Source of the DNA: Sphaerochaetaceae bacterium | GTDB lineage: Bacteria > Spirochaetota > Spirochaetia > Sphaerochaetales > Sphaerochaetaceae | DNA length: 64,000 nucleotides | Assembly: GCA_024405015.1 (NCBI GenBank) | Contig: JAKSPE010000003.1 | Location: 62,001 to 126,000, forward strand | Direction: 5' to 3' | In this document: in pieces, positions 41,069 to 49,261 of the stretch | How the letters are laid out: every line of letters starts with the position of its first letter | How positions within the stretch are numbered: position 1 is the stretch's first letter | The notes under the pieces: model-generated | The model's input: the letters and a program-made list of their open reading frames with translations, nothing else | Told to the model about the DNA's origin: nothing | The model's database searches: none | Made by a program: the position numbers and the translations under genes

Positions 41069-42199
41069 ATGAAGAAACTTTTTGCAGTACTCCTCGTTCT
41101 GGCAGTTGCTTTCACAGCATTTGCTCAGGGTGCAACTGAAGCAGCTCCAAAGGCAGCAGATCAGGTTGCTATCGCAATGGTTACAGACTACGGTGATATC
41201 ACAGACCAGTCTTTCAACCAGACAACTTATGAAGCATGTAAGGCTTTCGCAGCAGCTAACAGCCTCAAGTTCAACTACTTCAAGCCAGCTGGAGACAACA
41301 CAGCTGACCGTGTTGCTATGATCGAGAAGGCAATTGGTGAAGGTTACAATGTAATCGTTATGCCAGGTTATGCATTCGCTGGTGCTATCGCTGAGACAGC
41401 TCCTCAGTACAAGGATGTCAAGTTCGTCGGTCTCGACGTTTCTGAGTATGATCTCTGCATCGATGCAGGTCTCCAGGATCTCTCAAACGTCTATTGTATC
41501 GTATACCAGGAAGAGATTGCTGGTTACCTCGCAGGTTATGCTACAGTTAAGCTCGGTTACACAAAGCTCGGTTTCTGTGGTGGTATGGCTGTTCCAGCAG
41601 TTATCCGCTATGGTTACGGTTTTGTTCAGGGTGCTGATGCAGCTGCTGCAGAGCTCGGTGTTGCTGCTGACATCCAGTATGCTTACGCAAACCAGTTCTT
41701 CGGTGATGCTGATATCACAGCTGCTATGGATGCTATGTATGCTAACGGCGCTCAGGCAGTCTTCGCTTGCGGTGGTGGTGTCTTCACATCTGTTTGTGAA
41801 GCAGCAGCTAAGGTTGGCGGAAAGGCTCTCGGAGTCGACGTTGACCAGAAGCCAATCCTCGATGGCATGTATGGCTACAATGTCACAGTCACATCTGCTA
41901 TGAAGGGTCTCTATGCTTCCACAACAGCAACTCTCCAGAAGATCCTCGATGGTCAGTGGAACACAATCGTTGGTAAGATCGACAACCTCGGTCTCGCATC
42001 TGCTACAGATGTTGATGCTAACTATGTCGGTATCCCAACTGGTGCTGGTACAGAGTGGTCATCTTCCTTCACACTTGAGGATTACAAGGCAGTCGTCGCA
42101 AAGATCTTCAATGGTCAGATCGTCATCGACAGCGATTCTTCAAGCGCAGAGCCAAAGGCTTCTACACTCAAGATCAACTACATTGGTAACATCAAGTAA
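41069..42199 (+). CDS. BMP family nucleoside-binding protein of an ABC importer
   Basis: A 376-residue periplasmic binding protein of the BMP/PnrA family. A signal peptide (residues 1-19, cleaved near AFAQG) is followed by the core VAIAMVTDYGDITDQSFNQTTYEACKAF and later GYLAGYATVKLGYTKLGFCGG. PnrA (TmpC) of Treponema binds purine nucleosides, and the adjacent ABC genes support that role. Unlike PnrA it has no lipobox Cys, so it seems to be soluble. Very biased codons (ACA, CTC, GCT) suggest it is among the most abundant proteins. A terminator separates it from the transporter genes. Confidence 0.92.
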   Translation: MKKLFAVLLVLAVAFTAFAQGATEAAPKAADQVAIAMVTDYGDITDQSFNQTTYEACKAFAAANSLKFNYFKPAGDNTADRVAMIEKAIGEGYNVIVMPGYAFAGAIAETAPQYKDVKFVGLDVSEYDLCIDAGLQDLSNVYCIVYQEEIAGYLAGYATVKLGYTKLGFCGGMAVPAVIRYGYGFVQGADAAAAELGVAADIQYAYANQFFGDADITAAMDAMYANGAQAVFACGGGVFTSVCEAAAKVGGKALGVDVDQKPILDGMYGYNVTVTSAMKGLYASTTATLQKILDGQWNTIVGKIDNLGLASATDVDANYVGIPTGAGTEWSSSFTLEDYKAVVAKIFNGQIVIDSDSSSAEPKASTLKINYIGNIK

Positions 42200-42226
42200 T
42201 TGAAACCAAATCGTAGTGATTTGATG

Positions 42227-42256
42227 GGGCGCATCTTCGGATGCGTCCTTTTTTTG
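42227..42256 (+). terminator. Intrinsic terminator after the BMP gene
   Basis: GGGCGCATC-TTCG-GATGCGTCC, a 9-bp stem with the stable TTCG loop and seven T. Partial readthrough would give binding protein in excess over the transporter. Confidence 0.9.
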
Positions 42257-42475
42257 TGCAATTCGTCGAAAGTGCAAAACGCTGCACTTGATGTCAATCA
42301 CTGGTACCGCTGGAACCGTTGGAATCACTGTACTCGCTGGACATTTTCGATTTGTGGAATTGTGATTTTAATAGCCGAAAACCCGCCTTTGTCGGTTTAC
42401 TCAAAAGGCAGTTATGCAATAGTATTAAATATAATTGTCGGTTTTTCCGACTACATAATCTGAAGGAGGCATACC

Positions 42476-44014
42476 TTGGCAGAACAGTATGCAATCGAAA
42501 TGCTGAACATCACCAAGAGGTTCCCGGGTATCATTGCCAATGACAACATTACCCTGCAGCTGAAAAAAGGTGAGATTCATGCACTTCTGGGAGAGAACGG
42601 AGCAGGTAAGTCAACACTCATGAGTGTCCTGTTCGGTCTTTACCAGCCAGAGGAAGGCATCATCAAAAAGGATGGTGTAGAGGTTAAGATCAACGACCCG
42701 AACGATGCCAACGCACTTGGAATCGGAATGGTACACCAGCACTTCAAGTTGGTTGAATGCTTTACTGTCCTTGATAACATCATCATGGGCGTTGAGCCTA
42801 CAAAGCATGGTTTCCTTCAGAAGGACGAAGCTAGAAAGAAGGTTGTCGAGCTTTCCAAGCGATATGGTCTTGCAGTCGATCCTGATGCCATCATTGAGGA
42901 CATCACGGTTGGTATGCAGCAGAGAACTGAGATTCTCAAGATGCTGTACCGAGAGAACGAGATTCTCATCTTTGACGAGCCAACTGCTGTTCTGACTCCA
43001 CAGGAGATCTCAGAGCTGATGCAGATCATGAAGAACCTTGCTGCAGAAGGCAAGAGCATTCTCTTCATCTCCCATAAACTTGCCGAGATTATGGAAGTCG
43101 CTGACCGCTGCAGTGTTCTCCGAAAGGGTAAGTACATCGGTACCGTTGAGACAAAGAGCACAACCATGGAAGAGCTTTCTGCCATGATGGTTGGAAGAAA
43201 CGTCAATTTCCATGTTGAGAAGAAGCCTGCCAATGTTGGTGATGTCATTCTGGAAGTTGAGGATATGACAGTTGCCTCAAAGGTTCACAAGAACAACGCC
43301 GTCAAGAACGTCTCTCTAAAGGTCAGAGCAGGTGAGATCGTCTGTATCGCCGGTATCGATGGAAACGGCCAGACCGAGTTCGTACACGGACTGACCGGTC
43401 TTGAGCCGATCGTTTCCGGAAAGGTTACCCTTTGTGGCAATGACATTTCCAAGGCTCCAATCAGAGATCGTAATGTTCTTGGTATGAGCCACATTCCAGA
43501 GGACAGACACAAGCATGGTCTTGTTCTGGATTACAGTCTTGAGGATAATCTGGTTTTGGAGCGCTACTTCGAGCCGGAGTTCACCAACAAGGCCGGATTC
43601 CTGCGAAGAGACAACATCCGATCCTATGCTGAGAAGATCATCGAGCAGTACGATGTCCGAAGCGGTCAGGGCCCAATCACCATGGCACGTTCCATGTCCG
43701 GTGGAAACCAGCAGAAGGCTATTGTCGGTCGTGAGATTGACAAGAATCCGGAACTGCTCATTGCCGTTCAGCCAACTCGTGGTCTTGATGTCGGAGCCAT
43801 TGAATACATCCACAAGCAGCTTGTCGCCCAGAGAGATGCCGGTAAGGCAGTTCTTCTGGTTTCCCTTGAGCTCGATGAGGTCATGGATGTCCCAGACAGA
43901 ATCCTTGTCATGTATGAGGGTGAGATTGTTGGTGAGTTCGATCCTAAGACGACAACGGAAGAGGAACTTGGCCTTTACATGGCTGGCGCCAAGAGAATGG
44001 AGGTGAAGGCATGA
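42476..44014 (+). CDS. Nucleoside ABC transporter ATP-binding protein
   Basis: A 512-residue protein with two fused ABC ATPase domains, as in sugar and nucleoside importers. The first has Walker A GENGAGKST and Walker B ILIFDEPT. The second has the degenerate Walker A GIDGNGQTEF but an intact signature SGGNQQKAIVGREI and QPTRGLDVGA. It drives import through the two permeases that follow. The start is TTG, seven bases after AAGGAGG. A 220-base gap with an AAGTGCA/TGCACTT hairpin and a GTCGG/CCGAC hairpin (near 42437-42452) precedes it. Confidence 0.94.
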   Translation: MAEQYAIEMLNITKRFPGIIANDNITLQLKKGEIHALLGENGAGKSTLMSVLFGLYQPEEGIIKKDGVEVKINDPNDANALGIGMVHQHFKLVECFTVLDNIIMGVEPTKHGFLQKDEARKKVVELSKRYGLAVDPDAIIEDITVGMQQRTEILKMLYRENEILIFDEPTAVLTPQEISELMQIMKNLAAEGKSILFISHKLAEIMEVADRCSVLRKGKYIGTVETKSTTMEELSAMMVGRNVNFHVEKKPANVGDVILEVEDMTVASKVHKNNAVKNVSLKVRAGEIVCIAGIDGNGQTEFVHGLTGLEPIVSGKVTLCGNDISKAPIRDRNVLGMSHIPEDRHKHGLVLDYSLEDNLVLERYFEPEFTNKAGFLRRDNIRSYAEKIIEQYDVRSGQGPITMARSMSGGNQQKAIVGREIDKNPELLIAVQPTRGLDVGAIEYIHKQLVAQRDAGKAVLLVSLELDEVMDVPDRILVMYEGEIVGEFDPKTTTEEELGLYMAGAKRMEVKA

Positions 44015-45114
44015 AGAAGAACATCTGGAGAACAAATGGCATGCAGTCTCTGATTGCATCCATGATCTGTATCATCCTCGGACTGCTCATCGGATATATT
44101 GTTCTGCTTTTCATCAATCCGAGCGGAGCTTTCACAGCAATTCTGACCATCGTCAAGAACTTCATGACCTATGGTAGAGCTAACATCAGACTCAAGTACT
44201 TCGGAAGTACTCTGGTCAAGACAGCACCACTTCTCATGTGTGCACTGAGCATTCTGTTCTCCTACAAGGTCGGTCTTTTCAACATCGGTTGTAGCGGACA
44301 GTTCACAGCTGGTGCCTGTGCAGCGCTTTATGCTGCACTCAAGTGGGGCTGGGGCTGGCTTCCATGTCTGCTTTTGGCTATCATCGCAGGATCTGTCGCA
44401 GGTGCTATCGTTGGTGTTCTCAAGTCCTACTGTAACGTCAACGAAGTCATCTCCGGTATCATGCTCAACTGGATTATCCTGTATGGAACAAACACCATCC
44501 TGACTGCTGTCAAGGAAACTGCTTCCCCATACACCATGCAGATGAACTCCTATGGAAAGAAGGCTCTTTTGCCAAGCCTTGGTCTTGGAAAGCTTTTCTC
44601 CAACAACCAGTATGTCACAATCGCCATTCCTCTTTCCATCATCATCGCCGTTCTGGTCATGATTGTCCTGGACAAGACAAGATTTGGTTATGAGCTTCGT
44701 GCAACTGGTCTGAACAAGAACGCTGCCAAGTATTGTGGAATGAAGGAGAAGAGAAACATGATTCTCTCTCTGGTCATCTCCGGTGCTCTCGCAGGTATGG
44801 GTGCCGCATTCTTCTACCTCACAGGTTATGAGCAGTGGGAATGCACAAAGGCAAGTGTTCCGGCAATGGGATTCAACGGTATCGCCGCAACATTCCTTGG
44901 AGGACTCAACCCAATCGGAACAATCTTCGCATCATTCTTCATCCAGCACATCACTCTCGGTGGTGCTTATGTTGACAAGACAATGTACTGCTCACAGATT
45001 TCGGATCTGATTGCAGCCATCATCATCTACCTCTGTGGTTTTGTCCTGTTCCTGAAACTTACCATGAACAAGCTCATTGACAAGGCTGAAGAGAAGAAGG
45101 GAGGTAAGAACTAA
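44011..45114 (+). CDS. Nucleoside ABC transporter permease 1
   Basis: A 367-residue inner-membrane permease of the branched-chain/ribose/nucleoside type, with about eight to nine helices. Landmarks are GLFNIGCSGQFTAGA, the NEVISGIMLNWI segment and the coupling region RATGLNKNAAKYCGM. It forms the channel together with the second permease. ATGA overlap with the ATPase gene and TAATG overlap with the next permease indicate tight coupling. Confidence 0.94.
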   Translation: MKKNIWRTNGMQSLIASMICIILGLLIGYIVLLFINPSGAFTAILTIVKNFMTYGRANIRLKYFGSTLVKTAPLLMCALSILFSYKVGLFNIGCSGQFTAGACAALYAALKWGWGWLPCLLLAIIAGSVAGAIVGVLKSYCNVNEVISGIMLNWIILYGTNTILTAVKETASPYTMQMNSYGKKALLPSLGLGKLFSNNQYVTIAIPLSIIIAVLVMIVLDKTRFGYELRATGLNKNAAKYCGMKEKRNMILSLVISGALAGMGAAFFYLTGYEQWECTKASVPAMGFNGIAATFLGGLNPIGTIFASFFIQHITLGGAYVDKTMYCSQISDLIAAIIIYLCGFVLFLKLTMNKLIDKAEEKKGGKN

Positions 45115-46055
45115 TGCTTTTGCTTATCCAATACATGCTCATTTTCGCCTCCATCCTCATTCTGGTGGCTCTCGCAGGTTGTTTCTCTGAGCACTCTGGT
45201 GTCATCAACCTCGGTCTTGAAGGTATCATGGTCATCGGTTCCCTCGGTGGTGCTCTTGCCATGAAGTATCTTCCAATCGGAATCCCAGCATTCTTCTACG
45301 TTCTGCTTGTCATGCTTTTCGCCGTGATCTTCGGTGTTGCATACTCCGCACTCCTTGGTGTTGCCTGTATCAACTTCAAGGCAGACCAGACAATTGTCGG
45401 AACTGCATTGAACATGCTCGGTACCGCTGCTGCAACCGTTATCGTCAAGGCTATCAACACAGCGGCTAACCCAGATGACGTTTCTTCCATCATCTCCTAC
45501 ATCAACCCAAAGAAGAAGTTCATCCTGAACATCGGTTCCTTTGAGTTCAACTGGTTCATGTTGGTTACTGTCATTGGTCTTATCGTTGCTTACGTTGTCC
45601 TTTACAAGACAAAGTTCGGTCTCAGACTCATGGCTTGTGGTGAGCATCCTCAGGCTGCTGACTCTGTTGGTATCAACGTCTACAAGATGCGTTGGGCAGG
45701 TGTTCTGATTTCCGGTGCCTATGGTGGACTTGGTGGAATCTGCTATATTCTCGCTGGTGTTTCCGAGTGGAGATTCGAGTACGGTGCTGCAGGTTTTGGA
45801 TTCCTTGCCTTGGCCGTTATGATCTTCGGTCAGTGGAAGCCAACCAGAATCGCCCTTACTGGTCTTCTGTTCGGTTTCTTCCGCGCACTTTCAAACGTCT
45901 ATTTCGGTTTCAGCTTCCTCGTAAAGCTGAACATCCCTGGCAACATCTACAACATGATGCCATATATCATCTCCCTGATTGTTCTTGCACTGACTTCCAA
46001 GCAGTCAAGAGCTCCTAAGGCAGAAGGTATCCCATACGACAAAGGCCAACGTTAA
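45114..46055 (+). CDS. Nucleoside ABC transporter permease 2
   Basis: A 313-residue permease of the same superfamily with about eight helices. GVINLGLEGIMVIGSLGG near residue 27 is the motif shared by the second permeases of BMP-linked importers, and LMACGEHPQAADSVGINVYKMRW is its coupling loop. It pairs with the preceding permease. Its start overlaps the preceding stop by one base; a terminator follows. Confidence 0.94.
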   Translation: MLLLIQYMLIFASILILVALAGCFSEHSGVINLGLEGIMVIGSLGGALAMKYLPIGIPAFFYVLLVMLFAVIFGVAYSALLGVACINFKADQTIVGTALNMLGTAAATVIVKAINTAANPDDVSSIISYINPKKKFILNIGSFEFNWFMLVTVIGLIVAYVVLYKTKFGLRLMACGEHPQAADSVGINVYKMRWAGVLISGAYGGLGGICYILAGVSEWRFEYGAAGFGFLALAVMIFGQWKPTRIALTGLLFGFFRALSNVYFGFSFLVKLNIPGNIYNMMPYIISLIVLALTSKQSRAPKAEGIPYDKGQR

Positions 46056-46074
46056 GGTTTGTGTCGGTTCTTAT

Positions 46075-46106
46075 GACGGCTCTCTTCAGAGGGCCGTTTC
46101 TTTTTG
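46075..46106 (+). terminator. Intrinsic terminator after the nucleoside transporter
   Basis: ACGGC...CTC and GAG...GCCGT pair around a short loop and are followed by TTTCTTTTT. Confidence 0.75.
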
Positions 46107-46112
46107 GCTTTC

Positions 46113-46141
46113 TTGTAACTTTCGCGGTGTTGTTCTATGAT
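46113..46141 (+). promoter_or_regulatory. Promoter of trkHA, leaderless layout
   Basis: TTGTAA (46113-46118), 17 bases, TATGAT (46136-46141). An ATG in frame with TrkH lies seven bases downstream at 46149. Two further in-frame ATG codons overlap the -10 box itself. Confidence 0.55.
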
Positions 46142-46148
46142 GCAAGGC

Positions 46149-47444
46149 ATGAAGGTTCGAAGCCACATCCGACCAGGCGCACTTCTTGTGCTTGGATTTC
46201 TTCTGATTATCCTTTTGGGTGCAGCCATGCTGTATCTTCCGGTCTCTAGAAAAGCCGGAGCACAGGTGTCGTTCTTTGACGCACTTTTCGTGTCGGTCAG
46301 CTCCGTCTGCGTGACAGGTCTTACAACCGTCGATATTGCTGACAACTTTACCATCTTCGGGCATGTGGTTCAGGTGTTTCTGATTCAGCTTGGAGGCTTG
46401 GGATTCGCCACGTTTGCTGTCTTCCTCATTTCTCTGATGAGCAAGAATATCAGTCTGTCTCAGATGAATCTCGCCAAGGAAGCCTTGAATTATGACTCCG
46501 GTGATGGGGTTGTTGGACTTGTGAGAAGGGTTATCCTCTATGCGTTCTCCATTGAGCTTATCGGTGCTGGCTTTCTGTTTCTTCCGTATTACAGAACCTT
46601 CGGATCTGTCAGCAAATCCATCGGCTATGCGGTGTTCCATTCCATTTCGGCCTTCAACAACGCAGGTTTCGACCTCAATGGTGGATTCTCATCCCTAGCT
46701 GCCTTTGACGGCAATGTCTATGTGAATATCGTGATTGCCATCCTGATTCTTCTGGGTGGTCTTGGATTTTTTGTCATGCACGACATTCTGCATGCCCGCC
46801 GATGGAGTCGATTCTCCTTCCACACAAAAATCGTTCTTGTCATGTCTTTTGCCCTTGTTTTCGGTGGTATGCTTCTGATGATGCTGGCAGGAACCGATGT
46901 GCTGAATGCCTTCTTCCTTTCGGTGTCTGCAAGAACCGCAGGATTCAGTACCATTGACCTCAAGACGCTGTCCAACGCTTCGGTTGTCGTGATGCTGTTT
47001 CTCATGTTCATTGGAGCAAATCCAGGATCCACCGGTGGTGGTGTCAAGACCACAACCATGTTCGCTGTATTTGTCATGATGTTTTCTGTCGTCACAGGCC
47101 GCAAGCCTGCTGCCTTTAAGCGCAGAATCCCGATGGACAGTATCATGAAGGCCTTTACAGTCATGGGTATTGTGCTTCTTGCCATCATGGCCGGATGTTT
47201 TGGCATCATGTTCTTTGAAGGTGAGGCCACATCGTTCATCGATGTGCTCTTTGAGGTTGTCTCTGCTGTGGCAACAGTAGGACTTTCCATGTCCCTGACG
47301 CCAGTCTTGCATATCGGAAGCAAGATTATCATAATGGTACTGATGTTTATCGGTCGACTTGGACCGCTCACTATAGCTGCATTCTTCACGTCAACAAAGC
47401 CGGAGAGACTCAACTATATTGAGGAACATGTACTGATAGGATAG
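46149..47444 (+). CDS. trkH: Potassium uptake protein, TrkH/KtrB family
   Basis: A 431-residue K+-translocating membrane subunit. Four M1-P-M2 repeats each carry a filter segment: SSVCVTGLTTVDIAD, SAFNNAGFDLNGG, SARTAGFSTIDL and SAVATVGLSM. The conserved filter glycines are all present. It works with the RCK protein coded directly downstream. I place the start at the ATG 46149 (MKVRSHIRP) because the two earlier ATG codons (46137, 46140) fall within the -10 box of the only good promoter; the longer form would add four residues. Confidence 0.93.
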   Translation: MKVRSHIRPGALLVLGFLLIILLGAAMLYLPVSRKAGAQVSFFDALFVSVSSVCVTGLTTVDIADNFTIFGHVVQVFLIQLGGLGFATFAVFLISLMSKNISLSQMNLAKEALNYDSGDGVVGLVRRVILYAFSIELIGAGFLFLPYYRTFGSVSKSIGYAVFHSISAFNNAGFDLNGGFSSLAAFDGNVYVNIVIAILILLGGLGFFVMHDILHARRWSRFSFHTKIVLVMSFALVFGGMLLMMLAGTDVLNAFFLSVSARTAGFSTIDLKTLSNASVVVMLFLMFIGANPGSTGGGVKTTTMFAVFVMMFSVVTGRKPAAFKRRIPMDSIMKAFTVMGIVLLAIMAGCFGIMFFEGEATSFIDVLFEVVSAVATVGLSMSLTPVLHIGSKIIIMVLMFIGRLGPLTIAAFFTSTKPERLNYIEEHVLIG

Positions 47445-47456
47445 GTGAATTAGAAG

Positions 47457-48137
47457 ATGGGTCTTTTCTCAAGTTCAGATAGTTACGGTGTAATCGGTGT
47501 CGGATCTTTCGGTAGGGCAGTGGCTCATACGTTGGCCGCATCCGGTAAGAATGTCATCGCCATTGATTCCAATGAAGCAAAACTCAAGACTTTGAGCGCT
47601 GAGGTCTCTTCCATCTATCAGATTGAAACTCTGTCTAAGGATGCGCTTGAGGACGCTGGAATCGGAAACTGCCAGACTGTTGTCATCGGTATTGGTGAAA
47701 ACCTTGAGGCCAGCATTCTTGCAACGCTGCATTGCATTGACATTGGAGTACCGAAGGTCATCAGTAAGGCTGGTAGCATTGAGCATGGAAAGATTCTGGA
47801 AAAGCTCGGTGCTGAAGTCATTTTTCCGGAGGAAGAGGCTGGAGAAAGTCTTGCGCAGAACCTTATGAGCAAAGCAAATCTGGATACCTTGCCGCTGTCT
47901 GATGACTTTTCCATCATCAGCGTAGATGTCAATCCAAACTTTGCCGACAAGACCGTCATTGACCTGAACTGGCGAAAGAAATACAACATCAACATCATTG
48001 CCATCATCAAAGATGGCAAGGCTTCTGGTACTGTTTTGCCGGACACTGTTATTGGCCTTGGTGATCGAGTTGTCCTTTCCGGAAGCAACAGTAGTCTTGA
48101 GAAGTTCAAGGCTGTCAATGCAAAAGGTCTTTCCTGA
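47457..48137 (+). CDS. trkA: Potassium uptake regulatory subunit, TrkA/KtrA family
   Basis: A 226-residue cytoplasmic RCK protein. The N-terminal Rossmann domain (YGVIGVGSFGRAVAHTLAASGKNVIAIDSNEAKL) binds nucleotides; an RCK-C domain (about residues 140-225) follows. One copy of each domain fits KtrA-type gating rings, which assemble as octamers on the KtrB dimer. It lies 12 bases after trkH. No terminator is evident in the 80 bases before ispG. Confidence 0.93.
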   Translation: MGLFSSSDSYGVIGVGSFGRAVAHTLAASGKNVIAIDSNEAKLKTLSAEVSSIYQIETLSKDALEDAGIGNCQTVVIGIGENLEASILATLHCIDIGVPKVISKAGSIEHGKILEKLGAEVIFPEEEAGESLAQNLMSKANLDTLPLSDDFSIISVDVNPNFADKTVIDLNWRKKYNINIIAIIKDGKASGTVLPDTVIGLGDRVVLSGSNSSLEKFKAVNAKGLS

Positions 48138-48217
48138 TTGCTTGATACTTAAAAAATAATAAGTAAATCCCCTTGATGACCCTTTATCTTTTGGCCAAAT
48201 GATGCTATTGTCATAGC

Positions 48218-49258
48218 ATGACCAGAGAAGTGAAAATCGGTTCGCTGAGCATTGGAGCAAGCGCTCCAATTGCCGTGCAGACAATGTATGACATTCCGCT
48301 TTCCCGTTTGGAGGAAAGATTCGATTCCAGAATGGCTGTCCTCAAAGCCATGGGCTGTGATCTCATCAGATTCTCATACCCGGACATCGCTGAGCACGAT
48401 GCCCTTTGCCATGTGACAAAGGTCTGCCCAATGCCTGTTGTCGCTGACATCCATTTCGATTGGCGCAATGCCATGGATGCCATGGACTGTAACGTCGCCA
48501 AAATCAGAATCAATCCAGGTAACATCGGCGAGCGATGGAAGACCGAGGAGATTGTGAAGAAGGCTTTGGACAAGAACGTTGCCATCCGCATCGGTCTCAA
48601 CAGCGGATCCCTTCCAAGAAACACCTCCAACAAGGACATGGTTTCCCTTATGGTGGACACTTCACTGGAGTACATCTCCTGGTTCGAGAACCTTGGTTTC
48701 TACAACACCGTTGTGTCTCTTAAGGCATCTGACAGCAACCTCAGCTATGAGGCTGCAAAGGCATTTGCCGCAAAGAGTGATTATCCGCTTCATCTAGGTG
48801 TTACCGAAGCTGGTGGCGTCGTATCCTCCTGCGTGAAATCCACATGGACACTTGGAAGACTTTTGGCTCAGGGAATCGGTTCCACCATTCGCTATTCCAT
48901 CACGGGTTCCATCGAGGACGAGGTTCAAGCTGGTGTTGAACTTCTCAGAACCCTTGGCATGAAGAAGGGTGGTATGAAAATCGTCTCCTGTCCGATGTGC
49001 GGACGCTGCAGTTTCAACAGCCAGGGATTTCTGAAAGAGGTCGAGCACGAACTTCTTGCCACAGGAAAGGACCTTTGTGTTGCCATTATGGGTTGCCAGG
49101 TCAACGGTCCTGGTGAGTCAAAGGGCGCAGACCTTGCCGTCACCGGAATCGGAAACAAGGTCTACCTTTACAAACATGGTGAGATCCTCAAGCAGATTGA
49201 TGCTGCCCATGCAAAGCAGGAGCTTCTCAAAGCTGTCGCAGATTATGACAAAGAGTGA
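48218..49258 (+). CDS. ispG: 4-hydroxy-3-methylbut-2-enyl diphosphate synthase IspG
   Basis: A 346-residue iron-sulfur enzyme of the MEP isoprenoid pathway. An N-terminal TIM barrel with PIAVQTMYDIP and PVVADIHFDWRNAM is followed by the cluster domain with CPMCGRCSFN and IMGCQVNGPGESKGAD, which provide the 4Fe-4S ligands. It makes HMBPP from MEcPP. No ribosome site precedes the ATG; TATTGT lies 6 bases upstream, another possible leaderless start but without a good -35 box. uvrA follows after 3 bases. Confidence 0.96.
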   Translation: MTREVKIGSLSIGASAPIAVQTMYDIPLSRLEERFDSRMAVLKAMGCDLIRFSYPDIAEHDALCHVTKVCPMPVVADIHFDWRNAMDAMDCNVAKIRINPGNIGERWKTEEIVKKALDKNVAIRIGLNSGSLPRNTSNKDMVSLMVDTSLEYISWFENLGFYNTVVSLKASDSNLSYEAAKAFAAKSDYPLHLGVTEAGGVVSSCVKSTWTLGRLLAQGIGSTIRYSITGSIEDEVQAGVELLRTLGMKKGGMKIVSCPMCGRCSFNSQGFLKEVEHELLATGKDLCVAIMGCQVNGPGESKGADLAVTGIGNKVYLYKHGEILKQIDAAHAKQELLKAVADYDKE

Positions 49259-49261
49259 CAA

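Noticed and set aside
42290-42345. Short TGG-rich repeats (GCTGGAACCGTTGGAATCACTG) as a possible riboswitch before the transporter
   Set aside because: The repeats are imperfect and do not form a convincing fold or match a known nucleoside riboswitch.
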